From Nocardia cyriacigeorgica (GTDB taxonomy: Bacteria; Actinomycetota; Actinomycetes; Mycobacteriales; Mycobacteriaceae): DNA of 64,000 nt. Made by a program: the position numbers and the translations under genes. Position 1 is the first letter of the stretch; each line of letters opens with the position of its first letter. Positions 33,605-42,584 of this stretch are shown one piece after another. Where the stretch lies: positions 148,681-212,680 of the forward strand of contig NZ_JAAGVC010000006.1 of NCBI RefSeq assembly GCF_010858045.1, written 5' to 3'. The notes under the pieces are model-generated. The model saw only the letters and a list, made by a program, of their open reading frames with translations, was not told the origin of the DNA and made no database searches.

Positions 33605-34231
33605 TCAGCCGGCGGGCCAGCCTCCGTTGCGTCGGCGCATGTCGGCCTTGGCGTCGTCGTCGCCGGCGAGATGCTCGATGCCGAGCTTTTCGGCGAACAG
33701 GTGACGCTGGGTGATCCAGCCGAGCACCGACAGCCCGATCCAGGCCAGCGTGGAGGTGATCTGCTGCCAGCCGGGTTCGGGGCTGCGCAGGAATTCGAGC
33801 GAGTCGCTCATGCGGGCGACGCCGCTGAGGATCATGCTGGCGCCACCGATCGAGGTCAGCCACAGCAGGGCGCGGGCGCGGAACTTCTGCGCGAGGAACG
33901 CGCCTGCCACGCAGACCGCGAGCGCGACGATCATGCTCAGCGCCCAGTTCTTGTCGCCGGGTTGCAGCACCATCGCGAGCTTGGTGCCGATCATGGCGCC
34001 GGTGAGCCCACCGATGAAGTAGGCCGCGAACCGGAAGATCAGCGAGGTCACCACCCACGACGAGATCGCGCCGATCAGCGCGACCAGCAGCAACCACCAG
34101 AACGAGGCGTCGAACAGGTCGGCGATCATCCAGCCGAGCCCGAACCCGATCGCCAGGATCCCCAGATGGACCGAACGGATCCCGTAGAAGCACAGCAGTA
34201 CGCCGACGACCGCGACCACGATGCCGTTCAT
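33605..34231 (-). CDS. DUF4203/TMEM198-like multipass membrane protein
   Basis: A 208-residue integral membrane protein with about seven hydrophobic segments; the glycine-rich ones (GILAIGFGLGWMIADLF, FAAYFIGGLTGAMIGTKLAM) are typical of the DUF4203/TM7S3-TMEM198 domain. Function unknown. The C-terminus is polar (HLAGDDDAKADMRRRNGGW) and cytoplasmic or exposed. The ATG at 34231 is preferred, with AAAGGGG upstream; the frame is open to 34291. A gene-free 300-bp region containing the MpaB operators separates it from its divergent neighbour. Confidence 0.8.
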   Translation of the reverse strand: MNGIVVAVVGVLLCFYGIRSVHLGILAIGFGLGWMIADLFDASFWWLLLVALIGAISSWVVTSLIFRFAAYFIGGLTGAMIGTKLAMVLQPGDKNWALSMIVALAVCVAGAFLAQKFRARALLWLTSIGGASMILSGVARMSDSLEFLRSPEPGWQQITSTLAWIGLSVLGWITQRHLFAEKLGIEHLAGDDDAKADMRRRNGGWPAG

Positions 34232-34408
34232 CGGGCACCCCTTTCGACTGCCGGAACACCCACCTGGCGAGCAGGCGCAACGGCCGCTCACTGCACGCGA
34301 TAGCGACGTTAGGAGCCGACGGCGGTGGACGGCTCACCCGCTGCGGGTGAAGTGCCGCCCGGCCCCGATGCTGCGAACCGGGCCAGACGCTGCTGACTCG
34401 AACCAGGC

Positions 34409-34460
34409 TTTGGTAGGGACTCTTGCCAAAACTTTCATTCTGGTAGAGACTCTTGCCAGA
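34409..34460 (+). promoter_or_regulatory. Tandem operator before the MpaB-family gene
   Basis: TGGTAGGGACTCTTGCCA (34411-34428) and TGGTAGAGACTCTTGCCA (34441-34458) are near-identical copies spaced exactly 30 bp apart. With flanks each is an imperfect palindrome: TTTGGTA/TGCCAAA, and TTCTGG/CCAGAA with perfect arms. They lie 74-121 bp upstream of the start at 34532. Two dimer sites of one repressor is the simplest reading; no regulator gene is adjacent. Confidence 0.6.
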
Positions 34461-34531
34461 AGCTGCCAACGCGGGCTCCAGCCGATCCCTGGGGGTTCCC
34501 GCCGTGCGCGCCTACTCAAAGGAGAGTGACC

Positions 34532-35755
34532 ATGGCTTCGACGATCCCCGGCCGGCACCCGGACGCGCCGCAGACCGTCCCCGGACTTGGGCTGGCCCCG
34601 TTCGCCCGCCTCCTCGGGCTGCGCAAGCCGACACCCGCTCAGTTCGATGAACTGGGTGCGGCGCTGACCATCGGTGACCAGCCGATGGACGAGCTGGTGG
34701 ACTGGATGTACCGCGAGGGGATGGCGAACACCCGCCCACTGTTCGAGCGCGCGCTGCGGGAGGGCATCGCCGCCGTGCCGGAGGCTCCCGCGCCGCTGCG
34801 GGAGTTCTTCGAGTACGTCGAAGCCGTCCCCGATTGGGTCGACTGGCGAAAGATCCGGCACGCCGAACTCGTCTTCGGCCTCGGCGGCCGCGACGGGCTC
34901 TACGTCGCGCGCGACATGTCCTTCCTCGGCGGCTACCTCGCCTCGGGTTTCAACAAAACCCTGTTGCGCACGGGGGCTTTGGAGAAGGGGCCGGCCAAGC
35001 GGTTCGCCGAGACGACGCAGTGGGCGATGGACGTCACCTCGACCGACGGCATGCGGCCGCTCGGCCTCGGCTACCGGTCGACGATGCACGTGCGGATGAT
35101 CCATTCGATGGTCCGCCGCCATATCGCGGCACAACCGGATTGGCGCGGCGAGGAATGGGGTCTGCCGATCAACCAGACCGATATGGCCGCCACGATCATC
35201 GGCGCGCTCATCGCTCCGATGATCGGCGCCATCGGCATGGGCGGGCTGGTGACCCCGCGTGACGCCGACGCCGTCGCGCACTTCACCCGCTACGTCGGCT
35301 GGGTGATGGGCGTGGAAGAACGCTTCCTGCCCAAGGATTTCCGCGACAGCGTCCGCATCCTGTACCACACGATGACGGCCATCACGAACCCCGACGAGAC
35401 CTCGCCCCAGCTGGCGCTGCCGATGCGCGACGAACCGCTGGGCTGGCATTACGACCACCTCGCCGGACCGCGCCGGCGCATCGCCCGCTCGCAGCACCTG
35501 TCGATCGCCACCATGCTGCTGGGCCCCGACGCGATGAAGAAACTCGGCCTCCCCGCCTACACGTTGCCGTGGTACCCGATGCTGCGCGCGCCGATCAACC
35601 TCGCTCGCACAGCGTGGGCACGCGTCGTCCCCGGCCAATTCGCACGCTCGGCCGCGCGCGGACGTGCCGCGCAGATCGCCTTCATCCGCACACTCACCGG
35701 AGCCGAAACCGCCGTCGTCGGCGACTCCGCGCAGGCAATCCACCAGGCCGCCTGA
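34532..35755 (+). CDS. Oxygenase MpaB family protein (DUF2236)
   Basis: A 407-residue protein of the MpaB/latex-clearing-protein-related family (DUF2236), heme or iron oxygenases of mostly unknown substrate. Family features are FFEYVEAVPDWVDWRKIRHAE, FLGGYLASGFNKTLLRTGAL, the MHVRMIHSMVRRHI segment with candidate metal-ligand histidines, and TRYVGWVMGVEERFLP. The ATG at 34532 has AAAGGAG seven bases upstream. It is monocistronic, preceded by a striking tandem operator, which suggests tight control by an unlinked repressor. No signal peptide is evident. Confidence 0.85.
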   Translation: MASTIPGRHPDAPQTVPGLGLAPFARLLGLRKPTPAQFDELGAALTIGDQPMDELVDWMYREGMANTRPLFERALREGIAAVPEAPAPLREFFEYVEAVPDWVDWRKIRHAELVFGLGGRDGLYVARDMSFLGGYLASGFNKTLLRTGALEKGPAKRFAETTQWAMDVTSTDGMRPLGLGYRSTMHVRMIHSMVRRHIAAQPDWRGEEWGLPINQTDMAATIIGALIAPMIGAIGMGGLVTPRDADAVAHFTRYVGWVMGVEERFLPKDFRDSVRILYHTMTAITNPDETSPQLALPMRDEPLGWHYDHLAGPRRRIARSQHLSIATMLLGPDAMKKLGLPAYTLPWYPMLRAPINLARTAWARVVPGQFARSAARGRAAQIAFIRTLTGAETAVVGDSAQAIHQAA

Positions 35756-35872
35756 CGCGGCTGCCCGCACCGGGGTAGCGCAGTCACTGTGCTCGCCACG
35801 AAGCTCGTGGCTCGTGCGTGATCGAACTCGGTGGGAGTGGGTACTGCCAAGAAAACACCGAGGAGGATTCCC

Positions 35873-36022
35873 ATGCCCCGACAGAACGACACCGACGACG
35901 CCGACGAGCCCGAGGGCGGACGCCCCGGTCCCACCGATCAGGGCCGCGACGGCGGCATGGCGACCCGCGAGGTGGCTCCGGAGATCGCCGAGACCGACGG
36001 TGCGCAGGAGCCGCCGGACTGA
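35873..36022 (+). CDS. Small acidic disordered protein, 49 residues
   Basis: A short gene with an excellent ribosome site (GAGGAGG at 35860-35866, six bases before the ATG). The product is highly polar and acidic (MPRQNDTDDADEPEGG, then PGPTDQGRDGG and a TDGAQEPPD end), with no hydrophobic core, so it is probably intrinsically disordered. No homologue is recognised. It stops exactly where the minus-strand TPR-like gene stops (36022/36023), so the two are tail to tail with no gap. Confidence 0.6.
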   Translation: MPRQNDTDDADEPEGGRPGPTDQGRDGGMATREVAPEIAETDGAQEPPD

Positions 36023-37666
36023 TCACTCCCCCGGCACACTCTCCTCTAGTGCCAGTGGCCAGTGGCCGATGCTGGTCAGCGGCACGATGCCGTACTGCCT
36101 GATCGCCAGGTCGCGGTAGTGACCGGCGGTCGAGGCGCGAGGATCGAGCCGAAGCGCGTGGGCGAGCCAGCCGGTCGCCTCCTTCACGGCCGCGCGAGGC
36201 AGGCGGGCCGAGTCGGGTCCGAGGACGTCGTCGGCGCAGCGCGGGTCCACGATCACCGCCGCGGCAAGATGCTGGAGGCAGCGGGCGACGGCACGGTCGT
36301 CGCACAGCGCGCGGTTGGCGGTGAGCGAGAGCCGCCAGCACCGCAGCGCGCGGATCCCCTCGCCGCGCGCCCACCACACATGCCCGAGGATTTCGTGCAT
36401 GTGCGCGCGGCCGCCCGGGTCGCGGCCTTGACTGGTCAGGGCCTCCGCCAGTTCGAGACGATCCTGCGCGTCGTCGAGCCTGCCCTGACACAACAGGACC
36501 ACCCCGAGGTTGACGAGTGCGCATACCTCGCCGGGGATGTCTTCGCGCGGCAGCATCCACCAGACCCGTTCGAGGCGCTTGCGGGCCTGTTCGAGGTGCT
36601 CCGGGCCCGCCGCCGGGTCGGGGAGGTCGGCGAGGGCCGTTGCGTGTTCGCGGCGCGCGGCCAGATCGGCGTAGCGGCCGCCCTGGCCGTTGCGGGGTGT
36701 CCGTTCGGCCCGGCCCGCGCGCAGCCGCACCTGGGCGGCGTGCGCGCCGAAGGTGTCGAGTCCGGGCAGCCGGGCCACCGCCTCGGCCAGCGGCACGTCG
36801 TAGCCGCCGGTGCGCGCGTGCCATACGTCGAGGGCGTCGGTGATCCGGATCAGTCCGGGCGTCGCGCTGCGGGGCAGCCGCACGCCGAGCTCCGCGCAGC
36901 CGAGCACCAACCGCCGCAGGAATGGTTCTTCCACCTCGAACCAGCGGCGCGCTGCGGCGGCGAAGCGCAGCGTGCCGAGGCCGATCGCCCATCGTTCGGC
37001 CTGGTCGGCGTGGTGGCGAGCCAGTGCGGTGATCGCGGCCTGCCACTGCACCTGCGCCCGTACCTCGGCCATCGCATCGGGCGGCGGCACCGCGACGACG
37101 CGATACTGCTGCACTCCGGCGTTCTCGACGCATCCCTGGCGCTCGAGTTCGGCTAGCAGCAGCGGCGCGCCGGTGTAGGCGGGCTCGCCCGCGTCGGGAA
37201 TGCGCGTGGGTGCGTCCAGGATCGCGGTCAGCACATCGAGCAGGGCAGCGGCGGTGTATTCGTGCACCGGCAGCGCGCCGAGCACCCTCGCCTCGACGCC
37301 CGAGCCATGGTGAACCGTCAGCGGGCGAGGTGCACACGTATGCACGCCGACCGGGGTCTCGGCATCGTCGAATTGCGCCAGTAGTTCGAGTTCTCGTGCG
37401 GTGTACGGGCTTTCGCGCAGTCTGCGCTGTTCGGCCGACAACCAGCGAATCACCAGCACCACGACGACGGTCACGCCGATCACCAGCAGCGCCACCGAGA
37501 TCAGCAGTCCCACACCGCGTTCGAGGAACAGACTGGACACGATATTGATGACCAGTCCGAGCAGGATAGCGCCGGCCAGCGCGCCGCCGCCGAACCGCAG
37601 GCGGATCCCGGTGGACGGCACCGCACGCACTACCGGGGATCGCGGCCGCGGCGTCTGATCGGTCAC
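36023..37666 (-). CDS. Membrane-anchored helical-repeat (TPR-like) protein of the ABC locus
   Basis: A 547-residue protein, not recognised as a named family. Residues about 30-75 contain two membrane segments (GGALAGAILLGLVINIVSSLF and VGLLISVALLVIGVTVVVVLVIRWL). The long cytoplasmic remainder is helical, and its C-terminal 200 residues show TPR-like units (CALVNLGVVLLCQGRLDDAQDRLELAEAL; EILGHVWWARGEGIRALRCWRLSL). The start is GTG at 37666, overlapping the stop of the double permease (GTGA), so it is translated with the transporter. It contains no Walker motifs and cannot be the missing ATPase. Confidence 0.7.
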   Translation of the reverse strand: MTDQTPRPRSPVVRAVPSTGIRLRFGGGALAGAILLGLVINIVSSLFLERGVGLLISVALLVIGVTVVVVLVIRWLSAEQRRLRESPYTARELELLAQFDDAETPVGVHTCAPRPLTVHHGSGVEARVLGALPVHEYTAAALLDVLTAILDAPTRIPDAGEPAYTGAPLLLAELERQGCVENAGVQQYRVVAVPPPDAMAEVRAQVQWQAAITALARHHADQAERWAIGLGTLRFAAAARRWFEVEEPFLRRLVLGCAELGVRLPRSATPGLIRITDALDVWHARTGGYDVPLAEAVARLPGLDTFGAHAAQVRLRAGRAERTPRNGQGGRYADLAARREHATALADLPDPAAGPEHLEQARKRLERVWWMLPREDIPGEVCALVNLGVVLLCQGRLDDAQDRLELAEALTSQGRDPGGRAHMHEILGHVWWARGEGIRALRCWRLSLTANRALCDDRAVARCLQHLAAAVIVDPRCADDVLGPDSARLPRAAVKEATGWLAHALRLDPRASTAGHYRDLAIRQYGIVPLTSIGHWPLALEESVPGE

Positions 37667-39468
37667 CGCAGCACTCCTCCGGTGAGCGCCGGCACCAGGA
37701 ATCGCCGCCAGGTGGCCAGCAACAGCGTGACCGGCACGATCGCGAAAACCAGTGATCCGGCCGCCAGTTGCGGCAGATTCTCCTCGAAGTGGCGGGCCTC
37801 GCCCCACAGCAGCAGCGACCACGGGCTCACCCCGGCCCCGCTGATCATCAGGCTGACGAAGAAGTCGTTCCACACCTGAACGAATTCCAGCACCGCGGCG
37901 GCGACTACCGCGCCGCCGACCCCGGCCCACAAACGCCGCGCCACCGCCCCGGGGCGAGCCAGCCCGTGGATCGCGGCCGTGCGCGGATTCTCGGCGGCGG
38001 CCCGTAACGCACCGCGCAGGATCAGCACGGTGACCGGGATACCGGCCGCGGCGTGGACCAGCATCAACGGATACTGCGTCCCCGAGAACCCGAGCGCCCC
38101 ACTCACCTGGTCGATCGGCCCCAGATACATCTGGGCGGGCAGCACGGCCAGCACCACCAGCCCGGTGATGGCGATCCGGAACCGCCAGCTGCCCGGCGCG
38201 GTGGTCGACAGCCAGCGCGCCACCGGCAGCGCCGCCGAAACCGCAAGCACGGTGGCAACGGTCGCGACCAGGGTTGTCAGGCCGAGCGTCGACGGCAGAC
38301 CGGCCTCCCAGACCCGGCCGAGCGCGGGCCAGCCGTGGCCACCCGGACGACGCGTCGACACCCACAGCAGCATGAGCAGCGGCGTCGCGAACACCGCGGC
38401 AACCAGCACCGCGAACACCGTGGTCGGCCACGCCGTGCGTGGCACGCCGTACGGCTCATGCGGGTTCGGGCGCAATGGCAGGCGAATTTCCCTGGCGCCG
38501 CCCGCCTTCCACAGCGCGAACGCGCACATGCCGACCAGGACCGCCAACGGCACCGAATACATCGCCGCCTCGGCGGCGGTGCTCTCCCCCGTCACCAACC
38601 GCCACCAGCGCACGGTCGCGCTGTCGCGCTGGTACTGATAGGAGGCCGGAACGCCGATGAGAATCACGTCGAAAACCCGCGCCGCGGCGACCACCACGGC
38701 GATCCCGGTGACCAGCAGCACCGGTTGCATCAGCCTCAGCAGCCGCCACATCAGCACCGCGGGCCGGAACGCGGTGGTGGGACCGGTGAGGTAACCCCAG
38801 CGCACCGAGTCCGCTTCGATCGCGCGCAGCGCCGCCGAGAAGATGCCTGCGAGAAAACCGAACCAGGTCCACCAGAAGGCGAACAACGGCATCCATCGGT
38901 ACCCCGTGCGGAAGGTGCCGACGTCGCCGACGGGCACCGCCTGGTCGAACATCACCCGGAATGCCAGACCCGAGACGAACGCGGCGATGCCGAACGGCAC
39001 CACCAGCGGCAGCCACACCCAGCGCACTCCGCGCCCGAACCACGCCGCGGCCAGCGCCAGCGCCATCAACACCAGCCCGGCCGCCACGAACAGCAGCGTG
39101 CGCGCATACACCCCGAGCTCGTCGGCATTCGCGATGCGGCAGAACAGCAACGGACCCGGCGCGAGCACTACGGCATACACGGTCCACATGAGTGCCCGCG
39201 GCTGCGGACGCACCGCCTTCCGCAGCACGAACACCGCGGCGACCCCGCAGGCGAGCACAGCCAGCGGCACACCCACTCGCGGCCCGGCGGTCGCCACCGT
39301 CCACGCCGAGGCGACCACCAACAGCACCTGCAGCAGCACCGCGGGCACGAGCTGGGCTCGTTCCCACCCACGCCAGGGATGCCTGCCGCCGATCAGCGCG
39401 CCACGCATCCGCCGCGTCGCGAGCTCGAGCCGCACACCGTTGCTGGAGAAACCGGGGATGGTGTTCAT
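37663..39468 (-). CDS. Double-length ABC sugar-type permease (two permeases fused)
   Basis: A 601-residue protein with about twelve to fourteen membrane segments that reads as a head-to-tail fusion of MalF-like and MalG-like permeases. The first half has PLVVPFGIAAFVSGLAFRVMFD and a degenerate EAA region. The second half, after the polar linker near residue 340, has LPAQMYLGPIDQVSGALGFSGTQYPL, an EAA-like NPRTAAIHGLARPGAVARRL and VWNDFFVSLMI, as in CUT1 importers. It begins 1 bp after the binding-protein stop. No ATPase gene is in the operon, so a shared multi-sugar ATPase (MsmX/MsiK type) would be needed. Confidence 0.8.
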   Translation of the reverse strand: MNTIPGFSSNGVRLELATRRMRGALIGGRHPWRGWERAQLVPAVLLQVLLVVASAWTVATAGPRVGVPLAVLACGVAAVFVLRKAVRPQPRALMWTVYAVVLAPGPLLFCRIANADELGVYARTLLFVAAGLVLMALALAAAWFGRGVRWVWLPLVVPFGIAAFVSGLAFRVMFDQAVPVGDVGTFRTGYRWMPLFAFWWTWFGFLAGIFSAALRAIEADSVRWGYLTGPTTAFRPAVLMWRLLRLMQPVLLVTGIAVVVAAARVFDVILIGVPASYQYQRDSATVRWWRLVTGESTAAEAAMYSVPLAVLVGMCAFALWKAGGAREIRLPLRPNPHEPYGVPRTAWPTTVFAVLVAAVFATPLLMLLWVSTRRPGGHGWPALGRVWEAGLPSTLGLTTLVATVATVLAVSAALPVARWLSTTAPGSWRFRIAITGLVVLAVLPAQMYLGPIDQVSGALGFSGTQYPLMLVHAAAGIPVTVLILRGALRAAAENPRTAAIHGLARPGAVARRLWAGVGGAVVAAAVLEFVQVWNDFFVSLMISGAGVSPWSLLLWGEARHFEENLPQLAAGSLVFAIVPVTLLLATWRRFLVPALTGGVLR

Positions 39469-39469
39469 C

Positions 39470-40741
39470 TCACCGCCCGGTGAGAGCGAGGACGGCCTGG
39501 TTGACCGCGCGGACGACGTGGGCGCGGTCCGCGTCGACGGCGATCAGGTACTCGGTCAGTACCCGCCACAATTCATGGCGGCCGCCGGCCGGGCCGAATC
39601 GGTCGGGCAGTTCGAAGACCACCTCGCCGCGCAGCCGCTGGGCCGACATCCGCAGGAACGGCGAATAGGCGGCATCGGTGGCCAGATTCGGGGCGAGGAA
39701 CCCGTGAAACGAGTTGATCCACTGCAACGGCGCCGCGGGCGCGGCCAGCGCGACGAGCACCCGCTCGGCCCGCTCATCGGCGGCCCGGTTCAGCACGAGC
39801 GCGTCGCCGCCGAAGATCAGTGGCGCGGGACCGTCGGCCTCGACCGCGGGAAAACCCGTGACACCGACGACGTCGTACGGATTGCGACCCGAGGCCGCGA
39901 CGGCCTTGCGCACCACCGGCTCGGCGAAATCCGGCGCCACCACCATCACCGCCCGGCGCCGTTCGAACACCTCCCGCACCGCATCGGAGAACTGCATGGT
40001 GAGTGCCGTGCCGATGCCGCCGGGATAGGCCGATTCGTGCACCGACCAGGTGCCGAGCCGGTGCAGAGCCGCGCGCACCGCGTCGCGTTCCCAGACCGCG
40101 TCCGGGCCTGCGTCCGCGAGCGCGATGTAGGTGTCCGGAGATTCGGCGTACAGCAGGTTTTCGAACAGGTCGGTCAATGCCCAGCCGTCTCCCGCCGATA
40201 ACGCGAGCAAATGCATGTCCTTGCCGGCGAGGAACTCGATGCGGGTGAGCCAGTCCTCCAGGGTCCACCGGGCCGGATCGCCGAGCTCGTAGTCGCGCGC
40301 CGATTCCCGGTCGTACCAGACCAGCGATTTGTCCGCGGCCTTGAACGGCACACCGTAGGGGCGTCCGTCGTGGTAGAGCAGCCCCCGCCACACCGCGGGG
40401 TAACGCGGCTCCAGCGCCTCATCCGCCCACAGGGACTCGGGCACATCCCGTAGCGCACCCCGGGCCGCCAGCTCACGCACGCGCCCGGCCAGCGGCAACA
40501 TCACCAACTCCGGCGCCGAACGCCCACCGGTCAACGCCGTACCGATCTCATCACCGAGCGGAATCACATCCACCGAGCCCGACAAGCCCAGCGCCTCCAG
40601 CACCCGCCGGAACGCCGCCAGCTCCGACCCGCTCCACGCCACCGCGATCCGCACCGCCCCCGGCGTCCCAAGCACACCGTCGCCACACGCCGCCAGCGGC
40701 GCCACCAGCGCCGCATGCAACACCGTCCTACGGGTCAGCAT
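39470..40741 (-). CDS. Extracellular solute-binding lipoprotein (CUT1-like)
   Basis: A 423-residue type-1 solute-binding protein. It starts MLTRRTVLHAALVAPLAACG, with the lipobox cysteine at residue 19 and two arginines that could allow Tat or Sec export. The body shows the family pattern (LYHDGRPYGVPFKAADKSLVWYDRE, FEERRA-type hinge VFERRRAVMVVAPDFAE, DALVLNRAADE). It is the first gene of a three-gene unit with the double permease and the TPR-like membrane protein. Sugar or oligosaccharide is the probable ligand class by family; the ligand itself is unknown. Confidence 0.85.
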   Translation of the reverse strand: MLTRRTVLHAALVAPLAACGDGVLGTPGAVRIAVAWSGSELAAFRRVLEALGLSGSVDVIPLGDEIGTALTGGRSAPELVMLPLAGRVRELAARGALRDVPESLWADEALEPRYPAVWRGLLYHDGRPYGVPFKAADKSLVWYDRESARDYELGDPARWTLEDWLTRIEFLAGKDMHLLALSAGDGWALTDLFENLLYAESPDTYIALADAGPDAVWERDAVRAALHRLGTWSVHESAYPGGIGTALTMQFSDAVREVFERRRAVMVVAPDFAEPVVRKAVAASGRNPYDVVGVTGFPAVEADGPAPLIFGGDALVLNRAADERAERVLVALAAPAAPLQWINSFHGFLAPNLATDAAYSPFLRMSAQRLRGEVVFELPDRFGPAGGRHELWRVLTEYLIAVDADRAHVVRAVNQAVLALTGR

Positions 40742-41114
40742 CGCCCCCCAGTCCCAGCCGTCATCTCCGCGTGAGCACGGCCTATTATGCTAGGCGACAG
40801 GGTATTTCGCCGCGGATTGCCCGGCTTCGACCCGATCGGCCGTTGGCATCACGCTCGGCACGGACGTTCGGCAGCGAACCTCTCGACGCCACTGCGACCC
40901 AGGTTCACGCAACGAAATTCGGGCACCGAAGCCCGGCGTCTGGTAGCGGCTCCTTGCCGTGGACTTGCCGCACCGACGCCTACTCCCCCCCATCGCAGCG
41001 GGCACCTCGGTCCCCGGCCGACCAGCCACGGGACAGCAATGCGGAATGCGCGTGCCCGGCGGAACGGCAAGCGATGGCAACGCCGACGGCCTGCCACCGC
41101 GATACAACCGAGAG
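40742..41114 (-). promoter_or_regulatory. Intergenic region with promoter of the ABC locus
   Basis: About 370 bp without a supported gene. The stretch GCCTA-TTATGC-TAGGC at 40780-40795 is a 5-bp inverted repeat. Read on the minus strand it contains CATAAT, a reasonable -10 about 45 bp upstream of the solute-binding-protein start. The remainder up to msrA shows no clear structure. Confidence 0.3.
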
Positions 41115-41630
41115 TTACTGCCTCGCCGTGCTGCGCTTGGGCAGCTTCCAGCCCGGACGGGGGAAGTGGCAGGTGTAGCCGTCGGGGAAGCGCTCGAGGT
41201 AGTCCTGGTGCTCCGGCTCGGCCTCCCAGAACTCGCGAGCCGGGGACACCTCGGTGACCACCTTGCCCGGCCAGAGGCCCGAGTCCTCGACGTCGGCGAT
41301 GGTGTCCAGCGCGGTGCGCCGCTGGTCCTCGTCGAGGTAGAAGATCTCCGACCGGTAGCTGGTGCCGATGTCGTTGCCCTGGCGGTTCTTGGTCGTCGGG
41401 TCGTGGATCTGGAAGAAGAATTCCAGCAGGGCGCGGTAGTCGGTCCGATCCGGGTCGTAGACGATCTCCACCGCCTCGGCGTGGCCCGGGTGATTGCGGT
41501 AGGTCGGGTGGTCGTTGCTGCCGCCGGTGTAGCCGACCCGCGTCGACAGCACCCCCGGCTGCTTGCGAATCAGGTCCTGCATCCCCCAGAAGCATCCGCC
41601 GGCCAAAATCGCCTTCCGTGGATTGCTCAC
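41115..41630 (-). CDS. msrA: Peptide methionine sulfoxide reductase A
   Basis: MsrA, 171 residues, reduces methionine-S-sulfoxide in proteins and free methionine, repairing oxidative damage in the cytosol. The catalytic motif GGCFWGMQD is at residues 11-19, followed by [25 protein letters not shown] and [20 protein letters not shown]-like text that defines the family. The start is GTG at 41630 with AGGAGA seven bases upstream. The final cysteine region is short, so the resolving cysteine arrangement differs from three-cysteine MsrA; Cys13 is clear. Single gene. Confidence 0.95.
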   Translation of the reverse strand: MSNPRKAILAGGCFWGMQDLIRKQPGVLSTRVGYTGGSNDHPTYRNHPGHAEAVEIVYDPDRTDYRALLEFFFQIHDPTTKNRQGNDIGTSYRSEIFYLDEDQRRTALDTIADVEDSGLWPGKVVTEVSPAREFWEAEPEHQDYLERFPDGYTCHFPRPGWKLPKRSTARQ

Positions 41631-41926
41631 ACCGTCTCCTTCACTGCTTCCGGATAGCGCCGTCCGCGCCTCTGGTCGACCAGTAGAACGTGGTGGCGGG
41701 CGCAGGATATTCCACGATAGTCCCGGTCCTCGGCGTCGAGCGAGGTGGCCGTGGTGCCAAGACACCGCTGCGCAGTGCGCCCGATCCGCTCCGAGTATTC
41801 GGCCGCCAGCTATCTATGAGCGAATACCCTTGCAGCGCAATACCTTATCGATCACAATGAACGAAGCCTTCGGCGCAGAGGGGACGTGTCGGCCGTCGTG
41901 CCGCATCGGACTAAGTGGGGATTCAG
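41631..41926 (+). other. Divergent spacer between msrA and the glycine-zipper gene
   Basis: About 296 bp with no gene. It must hold promoters for both neighbours, but I see no pair of -35 and -10 elements that stands out. TATCGA near 41846 on the plus strand is the best -10 candidate. GGGGA at about 41917 serves the downstream start. Confidence 0.35.
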
Positions 41927-42493
41927 ATGAGATTCAAGCGTTTCACCGCCACCGCCTTCCTGACCATCGGGGTACTGGGCGCTTCCGCGGGTGTCGTGCA
42001 CGCCCACCCGGCAGCACCGGCCCCCGACGCCATCGCGGTACACGGCACCGAACAGGGCATCGGCTACACCGCAGCACCCACCGCCGACGGCACCGGCGTG
42101 TCGGCCACCGTCGCCCAGGGCGGCTTCGCGCTCACCGCGGACGGAAAGGCCGTCACCCTCGCCGATGGCACCGGCCGAGTGGTCGCCACCCTTCCGATGG
42201 CCTTCGTCGCCGACGGCCACAAGTTCGGCCTCGCGCCGCAGATCAGCGACGCGGGCCGCACCCTCACCCTCACCCCCGTCGGCGCCCCGGCCACCACCAC
42301 CGACCGCCTCGCCTCCTTCGTCGACGACGATGCCGCCACCCTCGCTCGCAAGCAGCACAACGCGGGCGTCGGCGCACTCATCGGCGCCGGAATCGGCGCG
42401 GTCCTCGGCTTCTTCCTCGGCGGAGTCGGCGCCTTGGTCACCGTGCCGATCGGCGCGGGCATCGGCGCGCTCATCGGGTTCTCGACGCCGTAA
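41927..42493 (+). CDS. Secreted glycine-zipper protein (DUF8020-like)
   Basis: A 188-residue exported protein typical of Nocardia. The Sec signal (RFKRFTATAFLTIGVLGASAGVVHA, cleavage near residue 26) precedes a beta-rich domain (GFALTADGKAVTLADGTGRVVATLP) that looks like DUF8020. The C-terminal hydrophobic glycine zipper (GALIGAGIGAVLGFFLGGVGALVTVPIGAGIGALIGF) could insert in a membrane or mediate oligomerisation. The ATG at 41927 is preceded by GGGGA; a GTG 12 bases earlier is possible. Function unknown; a cell-surface role is likely. Confidence 0.8.
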   Translation: MRFKRFTATAFLTIGVLGASAGVVHAHPAAPAPDAIAVHGTEQGIGYTAAPTADGTGVSATVAQGGFALTADGKAVTLADGTGRVVATLPMAFVADGHKFGLAPQISDAGRTLTLTPVGAPATTTDRLASFVDDDAATLARKQHNAGVGALIGAGIGAVLGFFLGGVGALVTVPIGAGIGALIGFSTP

Positions 42494-42526
42494 TCGAGAG
42501 ATTTCCGACGACGCGGTTGCTCGTGT

Positions 42527-42559
42527 CGGCCCGCGGTAGGAGGTGGACGCCGCGGGCCG
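42527..42559. terminator. Bidirectional terminator
   Basis: CGGCCCGCGG (42527-42536) pairs perfectly with CCGCGGGCCG (42550-42559) around a 13-nt loop. It lies in the 91-bp gap between the convergent genes ending at 42493 and 42585 and can end both transcripts. Confidence 0.65.
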
Positions 42560-42584
42560 TCGCACTCGGTGCGCCGACTGCCGC

